A stretch of DNA of 64,000 bases from the NCBI GenBank assembly GCA_963922205.1, contig CAWUHX010000142.1:372001-436000 (forward strand), given 5' to 3'. The translations under genes and the position numbers were made by a program. The stretch's first letter is position 1. Each line of letters starts with the position of its first letter. The DNA is from Romanomermis culicivorax. Its lineage: Eukaryota > Nematoda > Enoplea > Mermithida > Mermithidae. Below, one piece after another: positions 1-10,701 of this stretch. Below the pieces are notes generated by a model. The model saw nothing but the letters and a program-made list of their open reading frames with translations, had not been told where the DNA came from and made no database searches.

Positions 1-1134
1 CTGTCCAGGCTCATCGCTGTAATTGGAGCACAACGTGCACCTCTCATCAGTAAAAACTAGTGACGTTTTGCAATGTGAAACGCCTAGTTGGAAATTCTCA
101 CTAGATGACGTTCCTATGCTAAGCATGGAGAGTAAAAACTCGCCCCAATGCTTAACGTAGTGAACTGGAAAATGTCTATGTGACCATAGGCATCTTCTAC
201 AGGGATTTCCGCTACAGAAGTTAGCTCCACCCAAGGCATACTGTAGATTATGGGGCTCTTTAAAAGGGCTTGTTTCGTTAATTTTACACTCATTTTTGGG
301 CCTAAACTGTCTTCTGCGTTTTTAGCTTACAACTCCGCGTTCATCAACCTCGTTTATTATAATTTGCATATTGTACCTGCGTCCGCCGCCCTTCATTAAT
401 AAATTTGCATATTCGCCTTCGGTCTCCCTTGCATTGCCAGTTTCTGTAACCCAACTTTAGGAGTTTACCCCGTCGCCTGTTGATCGAGAACTCCCGTCAC
501 CTCCCCGAGGAACGCTTTGATACCGTCGCCTGCCGACTCGCACCCGCCTACCCTCCACGCCAAATCGCTTTTGGATTATTGGACCCCCCTTTGACCCTTG
601 AACCCGTCACCCCGCGCCGAGTACTTTGAGAAGAGGATTTAGTGAGTCTTCTCAGGGGTTATTATTGTTGAGGGTATATTTGTGGGAATCCTCCTTAAGC
701 TAGTTTCCCTTGAGAGTACCCTCAGTTGAGAAAGCCCTCAGACCCTTAAGGTCAGGGCCGATTCGGGGATTTAGGTTGACAATCGGGTCCCCTACAGTAG
801 CCATTCCACGAATGGCACAGTCCCTCATTCTCAATGAATGAGGACTAGGGATTGCCACCCCTGACCCGGCCGCGTTGTCCATTATTCTACAGCTGAACCC
901 TAGGACAAGGCCGAGGTACACCATAGGTTTTCCTGTGGTAGTACCAGCTGGGTTAGGTTCCCGAACTAAATATATTAACAGAGCCACCCAACGGGGTCAC
1001 AGCATGTCACCTAAAGTGGCATGGCTGTATCTTTTACGACATATGGTATGGGTTTTGCCCATCAATGTGGTTGATCACGGGATCTACTTAATGTGACATG
1101 GCTCCCAATTCAGTTAATGTGACAACTTTCTCAA
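1..1134 (-). mobile_element. GC-richer mobile-element end, LTR-like, cut by the window edge
   Basis: This stretch has a clearly higher GC content than everything to its right and shows no similarity to the other repeats here. Read on the minus strand it begins TGTCACATTAACTG near 1134, with TGTCACATTAA repeated about 40 bp further in. A TG start and an AATAAA-type signal further along are typical of a long terminal repeat, but no PBS, polypurine tract or coding domain is visible because the element runs off the left edge. A 95-codon ORF on the minus strand (700-987) has no recognisable domain and is not called as a gene. The LTR reading is an inference; a promoter-rich or satellite segment is the alternative. 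Confidence 0.3.
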
Positions 1135-1284
1135 AAAATGCTGCCGCATCAAAAATTAATTTAGCGTGTGAACTGAGCGCAGATTTGAATTTATATGCAT
1201 AAAAACCTGCGTAGCTATTGACTAAGTCAAAGAATGTAGTGCAAAACATCACTAAAAACTTTAAAATTCTACAATAATCAACCT

Positions 1285-1290
1285 TTTATT
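1285..1290 (-). other. Probable NELFB polyadenylation signal AATAAA
   Basis: On the minus strand AATAAA lies about 65 nt after the NELFB stop codon at 1353-1355, in an AT-rich context. Position and orientation fit a 3' UTR signal. The region 1135-1352 holds otherwise only this short 3' UTR and no other feature I can see. Confidence 0.5.
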
Positions 1291-1352
1291 CTACTTCTAT
1301 GCACAATTTACGTACCGGAATGCATCTTTACAAAGTAATAGACCTATTAGAA

Positions 1353-1577
1353 TTAGAAATGTGGCGTCATCGGCGTCGGCACTTCCGGGAAATCGTCACT
1401 CAACGATCTAGCGTTCAGAATATGCGCGGGTGCCAATGTTTCGGTCGTTGCGGTCCCAGGTGTGCCATGGGCTAGAATTTCATTTTCATGAACGTCAATA
1501 TCGTCAAATTTATTTTCGACTGCTTCAAAAATTCTTTCAAATGTGTGTGTATCTTCCAAAGAATTTTGATCGACAAT
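1353..1577 (-). CDS. NELFB: NELFB exon 6, C terminus and stop
   Basis: The exon starts at ATTGTCGATC after the pyrimidine-rich acceptor TATTTTCCGTAG, in phase with exon 5. It encodes an acidic helix (THTFERIFEAVENKFDDIDV) and a threonine/proline-rich tail ending MTPHF and TAA. The low-complexity proline tail mirrors the vertebrate C terminus. Confidence 0.87.
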   Translation of the reverse strand: MVDQNSLEDTHTFERIFEAVENKFDDIDVHENEILAHGTPGTATTETLAPAHILNARSLSDDFPEVPTPMTPHF

Positions 1578-4500
1578 CTACGGAAAATAAAGAATAAGAT
1601 TAATGCGCGAATACGCGCTGAAAAGCTGAAAATTAAATTTAGAATGCAATACATATCGAAAAAAATCTGAGAATTTTCACATAGACTGCAGTAGTATTCC
1701 GAAATTTTTTTTATTCGCAGACTGAAGAATCCTTGAAAATTTTGAAATCCATTAAAGATAAATATGATTTTTTGAGTGGAATGGTTTGCCACATTTATCA
1801 GTACATTATTTCTTACTTCCGCATCGCCAACATTTTCTTTCGCTGTTTTGAAGCATTCGAGCAAATAATCTCTTTTAATTTTTGGAAATTTCGACGCGCA
1901 AAAAAACGCTAATTTTGCTGTTTGATATTTAACGCAAGGAACTGAAATTTTCTTCAATAGAAATTTGCCGAAAACTGCATCAAAAGCGTCGTCTTCCGAT
2001 CCCAGGCGTTCAGCAAGCGACAAAAGATGGTAGACTAGCAAATGTAGGAATGTTTCAGAGTATGGTCCACCTAAAAACAGTAAATTTGAAGATATTAGCC
2101 AAAAGTTATTCACGAATCAAGTGTTTCAGAAGATCTTGATCTTTAATTCTAGGAGTTACAGCAGGAGAACGATCTTACCAGTTCCACAATGAGAACGTGA
2201 TAAGTAGAACCATGCTTTCGATAAAATAACTTCCAAGTATCGACGTTTCAACATTTCCAATATATAATACATGATCAATCGACAACATAATGGATCCGAA
2301 ATTATAAACGGTTCAATAATAGATTCTGGAAGTTGATTTTGTATCAAAATATCCTCATCGCTGTTGAAAGCATCCTGGCCTTCATCGGTAACCAAATCTG
2401 AAAATAAAAATTGTAATCGTAAGTAAACAACGAACATGGACAGGTATTTTAAACCCACCATTTGCTTTCCAGTCATTGTCGATGATTCAAAGTTGGCAGG
2501 ACTTTGATTTCAATTTAACATGGTGTTCCACCCAATTTAGTACATAATTTTTTACGCGGAAACAACAATACAATGGAAAAAATATTTAATTCTACCTGGA
2601 CGCCAAGAAACGTGAAGAGAAAAAACTTCAGGCTATCTCATATGGACACGCGATGCACCGGCTACTCACCGATGGATGTTGATCAATATTGATCAATAGC
2701 CTATACCGTCAGTCTGAATACGTACAAACCATACAACTATTTAAATGAAACAACATTTTGTGGTGACTAGGCCGAAAGTTTTTGTCAGCAGAAAACCATT
2801 ACAAAATGCCACTTTGCATCAATGGAATTTAATCATTAACATCGGAGAATTCACTTCAATTAATATATATATCCTTCGTACAGCTTTTTCGTAAACTATT
2901 GTAAAGGTTGCTAGTATGTCTAATGTCTTCTTGGACACCTCGATATTTTGCTTCTCTGAAAATCAAATTTTTTCCAATTCTAACTGACAACTGATCTCAG
3001 ACTGTCATAATGGGTAAGCCAGGTTGAAAGAAATGATTAAGTGGGCACTCTTAGACGGACTGCTATTGACTGTTTTTTAGGGTGCGTGGTCCGTATGGGA
3101 AAAATACGTTTACGGTGTCCACAGGTTTGAAAATGTATATACTGCATAAATGATTTTGATGTATGACAGCGGGAAAATTTGCAGCTGTACAGAACCACTG
3201 GTCTTTGTAGAGGACACACATTTTTGGCCCCGTACCAAGATTTTTGTGGTATGTTTGTAAAAAGTGGAAATACATTTCGTCAAGATTACAGTTTTCTGGC
3301 GCCTCGCGCAGGAGTCTACGTTGTAATTTTTGGAATCAATTCACCGTTTTCTCCCAAACAGAGCTTCTTTTGGAAAAATGTTCCGAAAAGAGAACATATT
3401 GATTATTTAACGTGAAAAAACGCTTTTATTGCGTCTTATAAGGCGAACCGTGACCAGACATTAGAGCGTGGACATTGGAGCGCAAGATAATAGAGCCCAG
3501 AGACATTAGAGCGCAGGAGAGTAGAGCACAGGGACACTAGAGCCCAGGTACATTAGAGCGCAGGACAATAGAGCGCGGACATTAGGGCGCAGGACAATAG
3601 AGCGCGGACATTAGGGCGCAGGACAATAGGGCGCGAACATTAGAGCGCATCTTTTGGTTCGAAAAAATTTCAGCCAACGTTCCGAAAACGAATTTTAAAT
3701 TGTTTTTGAACATGCATAAAGAATACCAAGCAACTAACTTTATTCCAAAAGCTGACAAAGTTTTCCAAAGCTGGCATATAACTGCGTGTGATTAAATAAC
3801 AAAATGAAACAATTTTATTCAAAGATTCAAAGGTCAAATATTTGCGATTTTTTGTGTCTTTCGCAACTTTTGACAAAATACTCTATGGTGGGAAAATGCT
3901 TTGACCTGAACTTCTTCAGAGACACGAAAGAATTTTAAGAAACCATTTTGGGGCTGAAATGTAGTCATTTTTTACATTATTTTATTTTCGGGTTTTTTTA
4001 TTTTTCCTTGATCTAATTTTTCTGTGCTCTATTGTTCTGCGCTGTAATGTTTCTGTGCTCTACTGCGCATGCTCTATCATCCTGCGCTCTAATATCCTTT
4101 CGCTCTATTTCGTCTATGCGTCATTATCCTGCGCTCTATTGTCCCAGTGGTCGACGCAGGAGTTTTTTTTCGGGGGAGGGACGGAAATTTTTCCTTTACA
4201 ATTTTCAAATTTTGGTTAAATTATTTGCATCGACATACAAACGATTTTTTCTTTTTTTCTTATTTTTATATTTTTCTTATTTTTCCTCAGAATTTTTCCA
4301 AAAAACAAAACGAAAAAAGAACGAAACAATGGGGCAACTGGCAAGAAAATAGACGATAGATGAAAGAAGGAGAAATTCGAAAAAAGTTAATTTTGGCTAC
4401 AGTATTTAATTGAATTTTGCAGATTTCTCATAATTAGCGCTTAGCCATTATTTTCTAATTTTAATTTTTAGAACATAAGTTCAGGAAGCGTGGCCGCCCG

Positions 4501-7500
4501 GCCACCTGCATCCTCCACAGTATTGTCTGTGATGTCCGCGCTCTATTGTCTTGTGCTCTATTGTTCCTGCACTTTATTGTCCGCGCTCTAACGTCCGCGC
4601 TCTATTGTCCTGCGCTCTTTTGTCCTTGCGCTCAATGGTCTCTGTGCGCTATTCTCCCGCGCTTTAATGTCCCTGCGCTCTATTGTCCTGCGCTCTAATG
4701 TCTCTGTGCTCTAATTTCCGCGCTCTAATGTCTTGGTACCAAGGTAAACATGTGAAATTGGCCACTGGCGAATAAGTAATTTATAGTTTCTGAATTTCAG
4801 TACACCTACTAAATTCAGGGTGCCACAAAAATATATACTTTCCGGCAGGCCTGTAGCCAGGAATTTTTTTCGTGGGAACCACACATTTTTTTCACTTAAT
4901 TTACTGTAAAATTGGCATTTCTGACTTGCCTTTTCCTTGAAGAAAAAAATTTTAACACTTGAAACATTCCGGGGGGCATGCTCCGCCCCCCCCCCCCAAC
5001 CCGCCTGCCTATAGGCCTGCCATCGAGAATCTCATACAGCGAGCAAAAAAGTCACGACGCGGCATGGGAAGTACTAGCTTTACCATACCATATATGATTT
5101 TACCCCTATCTATATTTTCAACCTTGGGGACGCCTGATATAAATTATCATTGGTTTTTAATGTCAAGCTCGAAACTGATCATCTCTCAATATCGTAAAAT
5201 GGTCCACAGCACAAGGAATGAAGTTTATGTCATAACGAACTGAAGAAAAAAATTCTTTACACAATATTTTAATTCACAAATGATTAACTCTGCCCTAAGA
5301 TTTACATTGGTCTAGAAAATAAACGTCATAAAACAACGCCAGGACATGCAATAATTGCTATGAAAAATCGGATATTATCGACCATCAGCCGGCAATCTGC
5401 TGATGATGCAATACACTATCGGTCCACGGCCGATAATCAAACGAAGTTTAATTGCCGGTCGACGCGAAATATCAATTTTTATGGCGCGATGAGCCCAAAT
5501 AGAAACTTTTGGATTATTAGAACACAAGAGGTATTCATTGAATTATTTTTCAAGCTCTCAAGTTAAAAAATGGAATTCTTCCCTTTGATGATCAAGTCTG
5601 CAAATTTTGAGCAAAATATGACTCCATCCACTGTAAAAAGACCGTTAACTCGTTAGATGTCCGAGCTCTGTTACACGCAATGTGAAATTAATGTCCTGAA
5701 TGGTCGATTTTTGAAAAAAACTTATAGGACAGCAGGGTTTTCTTTTTTAGCCCAGTGAAAACAAAATTGGACCTGTGCTAATGAAAATTTCAGTCGTGCT
5801 AAGAAACAGTAATATAAATTAAGGAAAGTTAGCGACTGTGTTAATGGGACTCGTGCTAAAAAAAAGAAACCTGCTGGACAGTCAATCTTGAGGAAAGAGT
5901 GAAAGTTGAGGTACGACTTCCTGTAAGCTTTGAACGTTATTCCTTCATTGAGCAGAACTTGTGAACCTGTGAATTTGTAAACGCTGTTCATCTATATATT
6001 TCGCCTTACTTTGCTTCCCTATTCTAAACAGATCTCGACAGGTCAAACACATCAACGAACTCAAAAACTTCGTATAAATAATCGCATCGATTTTAGGTTC
6101 TTTGATATCGTCGATCGAATCAAGTGTGGAGATTGACGACGACGAGAGATATTTCTCGAGAATTTCTTTTGCATGAACGCCCAAATTCAACAAACGTAAA
6201 ATCAAATTGAAGGACGTGTTATCGCGTGGCAAACTTTCGTTATTAATGCATGAAGTAATCAATTTGGATATTAATTGATTCAAAAAATGTAAGACGTATG
6301 GATCGGCGACGATCATAGCAAGATCAGCGAGGAGATATCTGTCCTTTTCGGATTCTGAGAGAAAAAGAAGCTGCACAACGAAATCTACACAGAGAAAATT
6401 TTTCCGCAGGAAACGAAACTGTCTGAAGTCTTAATTTATCATGGAATGAGGAGCAAAACTATCTTTCTGTTATTTACTGAACTAACCAATTAGGGCCCGG
6501 TTTCATCAAAGAGACTTAAGCTCGAGCTGTAGCTAACTCTTATATTATATAATATTACTGTTAACGAGCAGCTCAACTCACACAAGCAAAACATATCGAG
6601 AAAGTTAAGCTGCAGCTGATCTGTATGTACCTTTAAGGCAATATTATAATATGCAGAGTTAATCTACATCTCAGTTACAGTTTAACTTTACCGATATGTT
6701 TTGTGTGTACGAATCATGTTTTTTTCAGAACCGTGCTGATGAAACCAGAGCTGTGCTTTCAGATATTAGCATGCGCTCTAATGACGCGAAGTGAACAATT
6801 TTTAAGAAGAGTTCGAGGAGAAAATGAATAAAAGATATCGAAAAATTGTGGTAAAAAAATCAAAAATCATCATTTTATAAAATGTATTCCATAAATTCCA
6901 CAAGATAAAAAATTTATTCTAAATGCTTTGTTTTTCGTTCGAATTTCTTTTGAAAGTATCAACATCAAACATGATTTTATTAATCGATAATGCAATAAAA
7001 ACAGGTAATTAGAATCGACAAACTCGCACATTACTTTCAGACCAACGAGGTATCGTTTGTCAACAGTGTTGATAAAATATTTTTTTATTAACACGAGTGC
7101 TAATGGGACTCCTGCGAAAAAAAGCCTGGTATGATTTACTATACCTGAGTTTCACTTTAGCGACAATGGTATAACATATAGAATTAAGCTAAAGCTGCAG
7201 CTCAAGTCTCTTTGATGAAATCGGCCCCAGTTCCCCGAATTTACATTTCTCATTTTATGAATAGCAGATTTCGTGAGCATTTTAAACTAAATTATTAATC
7301 ACTAATCAAGAAGAAATGAGTTTCAGACGTATCTTATTTTTTTCCTTTCCCTTTCTTACTACTTTTCTTGGCAGTAGAGTCCAGAACGCTTTTCAATTCA
7401 GATGCGTGCTTTGGATCCAAATGTTTGTCTTTCAAACAGGCGTCCAAACACCATGCGAATTTGTGGCAAGAATCGACGGCCAATAACTCTTGTATATCGC

Positions 7501-9993
7501 GATCGCGCAACGCCATCAATAGCTCCGATCGCAAACTACAAAAATGTTCGTTCGACGATGACAGGAAAAACTGTCTCAAATGACCGAGCAAACGATCGTA
7601 TAGAACAGTGGATTTTCCAACCATTAAACACAACGTTGAAATATGGACATTTTTCCGACGCAATTTGCTCGACTCGGCATAATAATTGGGGAAACAACTA
7701 TCGATGTCGAGAAAATATGTTCTTTTTGATTCCAAGTAAAGGTGGAAAACTGGTGTTAACTATAAGAGTAAAAAGCCGCGATTTGAAAAAGAAACTTCGG
7801 GTTCAAGCAAACATAACTATTTGAGCATTTATTAGATTTTGGTGATTAAAAAATTCAGACATTTAGCGAATTTTCAAAATTGTTCAATTTTTATCATAAA
7901 AATATATTTGGTACCTTGATGGCAAAGAATACTAATTTCTCTGATACTTATAGCGTTCAAGAAGATGAACACATTTCGATACCGATAGCATTAAAGTTGT
8001 ATAGAATTTTTGTAGATGAACTGAAAAGGAAACTATAACGGATTAATATCGATATGAGAACAATATAAAATAGGTCGTCTTTCCGTTTTGACATTTCAGC
8101 TGGAGAAAACGTTCTCGAGGCTCAACGATTTATCTCAACGGCGTATTCCTAAAACAGCGTTTCCTAAAACAGCGGATTCCTAAAACAGCGTTTTCCTACA
8201 TTAAAAAGATATGCGTTAAATCACAATGATGTGTTTCCCACGGTATGCGTTGCAAAGCTACCTCCAGAAGTGCTGTAAAGTGAAGTGTGTACGTATTGTG
8301 CGAGTGTTAGTCACTTTTTCATTTATTAATAACTGAATGTTATTGTTATGTGCTCTCATTTTGCGCCAAATTGTTGTAATAAAAAATTGAATGTTATTGT
8401 TTTCTCATTTTGCGTCGAATTGTTGTAGTACAAAATAGAATGTTATCGTTATGTGCTCTCATTTTGCGCCGAAAACCATGCACATAGCTTTTTTGGTGTT
8501 TATTTTAAACGTTTAAGCATCTACAAACGTTTGCATTTGAAAAAACAGTTTTCTTTCAAAAGTCTACAAAAATCTGCATTTTTTGCCCAAAAAAATAAAA
8601 AGCTACTAAAATTTTGCTTCGCATCAATTGACACTTTTTCCATTTTGAATGAAAAATAGCGAATTTTGCAATGATTAAACCCCCATGCATTTGCATACGG
8701 ATAAAACACGTCGTTGGAGAACAATTGCAAAGATAGTGGATATACGCCAATGACTACATATTTACTAAGTTAATGGTTAGTCAATGTTCGTTCATTATGT
8801 AAAAAAACAGACACTCTTCATTTATAAAAGCACGATCTGAGCAAAATAAACTTTTTCAACAGCGATCTAGTGTAAAGAAACTGAATGACAAATTGTGCCC
8901 ATATATCATATACTAGGAACCGCTGTTTTAGGAAAACGCTGTTTTAGGAAACGCTGTTTTAGGAAAACGCTGTTTTAGGAAACGCTGTTTTAGGAATCCG
9001 CTGTTTTAGGAAACGCTGTTTTAGGAATCCGCGTTTTAGGAATCCGCTGTTTTAGGAATCCGCTGTTTTAGGAAACGCTGTTTTAGGAAACCGCTGTTTT
9101 AGGAAACGCTGTTTTAGGAATCCGCTGTTTTAGGAAACGCTGTTTTAGGAAACGCTGTTTTAGGAACCGCTGTTTTAGACCTAAACCGTACAGCGCAGAT
9201 AACATGAACAAAACTAGTGTACCATAAAATCGACAGTTGGATATGGCTACTCGATAGACAATTTCATACACCAAAATTCGTCTAGTAGTTGAAGCACAAA
9301 TTGCTCGCGTTAGATTTTTGGAGGAAAAAAGTATAGATGGACTAAAGAACTTGGAGAATAATTCGTTTTTGAGCTGGAAACTTGAACATGGCATCTATTG
9401 CTTCTTTTTTACCTGTATGTAATTTAATTTGACCAGAACTAATCTGCAGAGAGTTATTTCCAGACGCATGCACAAAGATTCACCTCCTTCAAAAACAGTT
9501 TTTCATCTTCGATCCAAATCTGTTGTTTAACTTCAACCGCCGCGTCTTCATACAACGTCGAATCGTTTTTCACACGATTCAAGTAGAAATCCGGTAATTT
9601 CGGTAATTGTTTCAACGCTTCCAGTACAACTGGTCGCAAATGCGGTATATTCACGAATGGGAAACCTTTTATGACCAATTCGTTAACTTTCGCCAATGAA
9701 TTAGACTCATTTTTGCACGTCGCCATCGTCGAATCTGTCGATGTCGTGCCGTTGGCCAATTCGCGAATTTTAACGATTAATCGCTCACGCAAATCGTTGG
9801 CGACAATATCGTGGAATTCCGACCGTCGAACATTATGCAAATCCAATAATTTTAAGGCCGGCGATAATGTAGGACATTTGATGGCGTTATTGGTTTGAAA
9901 ATTAGTTATAGCTTCGATGGGGTCGTTACAAGTGGTTAACAAACGTTTCAGGGCGGCTGATCCTTGCTCGCCGATCAGATCTAGCGAAGTCAT
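1353..9993 (-). CDS. NELFB: NELFB, negative elongation factor subunit B (COBRA1), complete six-exon gene
   Basis: NELF-B is a helical-repeat scaffold of the four-subunit NELF complex, which with DSIF holds RNA polymerase II in promoter-proximal pause in the nucleus. Six minus-strand exons join in frame: 9474-9993, 7360-7749, 6010-6354, 2179-2397, 1817-2070 and 1353-1577, totalling 1953 nt and 650 residues, close to the 580-628 of vertebrate forms. Landmarks match the family along its whole length: near the N terminus LKRLLTTC and IEAITNFQTNNA, then VEVKQQIW, MVGKSTVLYD, LRSELLMALRD, CHKFAWCLDACL, LPRDN, LPESI and FLHLLVYHLLSL. The start at 9993 aligns with the human N terminus and lies 3 nt after a splice acceptor. 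All intron phases agree. Introns are swollen by transposons (3448-4740, 6493-7228, 8142-9180). The gene lies 334 bp downstream of GCN2 on the same strand. The least certain junction is the exon 1 donor (GTGCAT). Confidence 0.93.
1817..2070 (-). CDS. NELFB: NELFB exon 5 (residues 492-576)
   Basis: Acceptor CTGTTTTTAG, then GPYSETFLHLLVYHLLSLAE, matching the GDIFLHLL motif region of the family, followed by the C-terminal helices. Donor GTAAGA in phase 0. Confidence 0.9.
2179..2397 (-). CDS. NELFB: NELFB exon 4 (residues 419-491)
   Basis: Acceptor TTATTTTCAG, then LVTDEGQDAFNSDEDI and LPESIIEPF, corresponding to the LPESFTKFL segment of vertebrate NELF-B. Donor GTAAGA in phase 1. Confidence 0.9.
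3448..4740. mobile_element. Foldback element with minisatellite arms (TTAGAGCGCAGGACA type)
   Basis: The left arm (3448-3660) is a run of about 15-17 bp units of the form ACATTAGAGCGCAGG. The right arm is the same array inverted (CCTGCGCTCTAATGT) at 4020-4150 and 4530-4740, with about 370-400 bp of AT-rich sequence between blocks. The termini CCAGACATTAGAGCG and its inverse CGCTCTAATGTCTTGG bound the element. Flanks AAGGCGAA (3440-3447) and AAGGTAAA (4741-4748) agree in 6 of 8 positions and may be a decayed 8-bp target duplication. It lies in NELFB intron 3. No coding capacity is seen. Confidence 0.7.
4846..5019 (+). mobile_element. hAT-like MITE, family A (CAGGCCTGTAG ends)
   Basis: About 174 bp beginning CAGGCCTGTAGCCAGG and ending with the inverse CCTATAGGCCTG, with an internal C-homopolymer. 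Two other copies (48507, 49129) carry 8-bp target duplications; none is clear here. It sits in NELFB intron 3. Confidence 0.7.
5020..6009. other. NELFB intron sequence, mostly unassigned
   Basis: No gene is supported here. A short stretch around 5730-5890 (GTGCTAATGGGACT-like wording, reading GTGTTAATGGGACTCGTGC) resembles the end of the dispersed family N copy near 7090-7130. The rest shows no recognisable structure. Confidence 0.4.
6010..6354 (-). CDS. NELFB: NELFB exon 3 (residues 303-418)
   Basis: After the acceptor TTTCTCTCAG the exon reads SEKDRYLLADLAMIVADPY and continues through LPRDN, LILRLLNLGVHA and EPKIDAII, all matching NELF-B in order. It ends at the strong donor GTAAGG in phase 1. 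Serine-rich SSSSISTLDS is a local lineage feature. Confidence 0.92.
6493..7228. mobile_element. TIR element, family F (GGGCCCGGTTTCATCAAAG ends)
   Basis: The left end GGGCCCGGTTTCATCAAAG followed by AGACTTAAGCT is repeated inverted at 7180-7228 (AGTCTCTTTGATGAAATCGG), giving terminal inverted repeats of about 40 bp. The first half also contains alternating AGCTGCAGCT words. Family N (6735-7130) appears nested inside. No target duplication was found. It lies in NELFB intron 2. Confidence 0.65.
6735..7130 (+). repeat. Dispersed repeat family N, copy 1
   Basis: This segment aligns along most of its length with 51340-51660: CTGATGAAACCAGAGC, GAAAGTATCAACATC, AATCGATAATGCAATAAA and GAATCGACAAACTC recur in order. 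It sits inside the family F element, so it probably inserted later. No protein is recognisable. Confidence 0.6.
7360..7749 (-). CDS. NELFB: NELFB exon 2 (residues 174-303)
   Basis: Acceptor CACCAG, then FHLYLESKRTYFLDIDS, MVGKSTVLYD, LRSELLMALRD and CHKFAWCLDACLKDK, the best conserved NELF-B segment. The exon ends in a lysine-rich stretch with two donors 3 bp apart (GTAGTA and GTAAGA), both phase 1, so a one-residue splice variant is possible. Confidence 0.93.
8142..9180. mobile_element. Foldback element with minisatellite arms (TCCTAAAACAGCG type)
   Basis: The short left arm (8142-8198) has three to four units of TTCCTAAAACAGCG. The long right arm (8915-9180) has about 17 inverted units of CGCTGTTTTAGGAA with spacers of one to four bases. 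The interior (8200-8910) is AT-rich and includes three imperfect copies of a roughly 50-60 bp unit (GAATGTTATTGTTATGTGCT) at 8333-8470. Flanks CTCAACGG and CTAAACCG match 6 of 8. The element lies in NELFB intron 1. The unit core ACAGCG is shared with the element at 57369. Confidence 0.72.
9474..9993 (-). CDS. NELFB: NELFB exon 1 (residues 1-173)
   Basis: The exon begins with MTSLDLIGEQG three bases after the acceptor TTTTACAG and covers the conserved N-terminal helices, including CNDPIEAITNFQTNNA and VEVKQQIW. I place the donor at GTGCAT because this gives phase 1 to match exon 2 and the expected family length (EVNL continuing into FHLYLESK). A donor a few codons earlier, GTGAAT after LKE, is possible but breaks the phase. 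Confidence 0.88.
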
Positions 9994-9996
9994 GAG

Positions 9997-10330
9997 CTGT
10001 AAAACACGAAAAATCATCTATTACGTACATATACACCAATAAAAATGTAAAAATAATGAATGAAATACCGTCGATTTGATAGAAAAAGCAGATTATTATA
10101 AAAACGTTTACTGTACTCGTACACTACCACATAATTGAATGATCACATATGTACACATCAATCGCCATAGGACTTACTTTACTTGAAAATGAATGAACTT
10201 TCACATTAACATATCCGCTGAAGGTATGGAGATTGAATCTTCGAGACTATAACCCTATTCAAATCAAAAAATAAATTATGAAAATTTTGAGAGACCCAAT
10301 TTGATTACTTATCAATCAATCTGTAAAAAA
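9997..10330. other. 334-bp interval between GCN2 stop and NELFB exon 1
   Basis: AT-rich sequence with no gene. On the minus strand it begins right after the GCN2 TAA and ends in the acceptor GTGTTTTACAG next to the NELFB start codon. I see no canonical AATAAA for GCN2 here and no obvious promoter, so this interval must hold the GCN2 3' UTR and whatever directs NELFB 5' end formation. Confidence 0.6.
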
Positions 10331-10701
10331 TTACAATAGGACTTTATAAAAATCATCCAAATAGCTATAAAGTAAAATTATGCCGTTTTCCAATTTCCAT
10401 TTCCAAATTTCGTCAATCAATAGCAGAATCGATTGTTTTTGTTTATTGAACTTAACTGTTATTTCTTTCGTACTTTTCTGGTAATTGATTTCGCTGGACA
10501 AATCGATTGTACCAATAAAATATTGCAAAACCGACGCCGGTAAATTGGTCAAAATTACGTCCAACGTTTCACGACTGGAAAAACGTCGGATAACCGAACC
10601 GATGGCGGCAGACATTTGGAATTCGTAACGTTTTTTGGAAGGAATGGTCAATTTTTCGGTCGTAGCAAAGTGAACATTGACGTTGGAGAGATTAGCAACG
10701 C
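10331..10701 (-). CDS. EIF2AK4: GCN2 exon 19 (C-terminal domain, stop)
   Basis: Begins [18 protein letters not shown] and contains [19 protein letters not shown]. It ends [14 protein letters not shown] and TAA, almost the same as human LFLYSYRDDYYRILF. This is the dimerisation and ribosome-binding domain. Phase 1 acceptor CTGTTCTAG. Confidence 0.94.

Noticed and set aside
8915-9180. The regular repeat arrays (also at 3448, 26687 and 62876) superficially resemble CRISPR arrays.
   Set aside because: The units are about 15 bp with spacers of only zero to four bases, are inverted at both ends of elements, and lie within animal introns. No cas genes or bacterial features exist.
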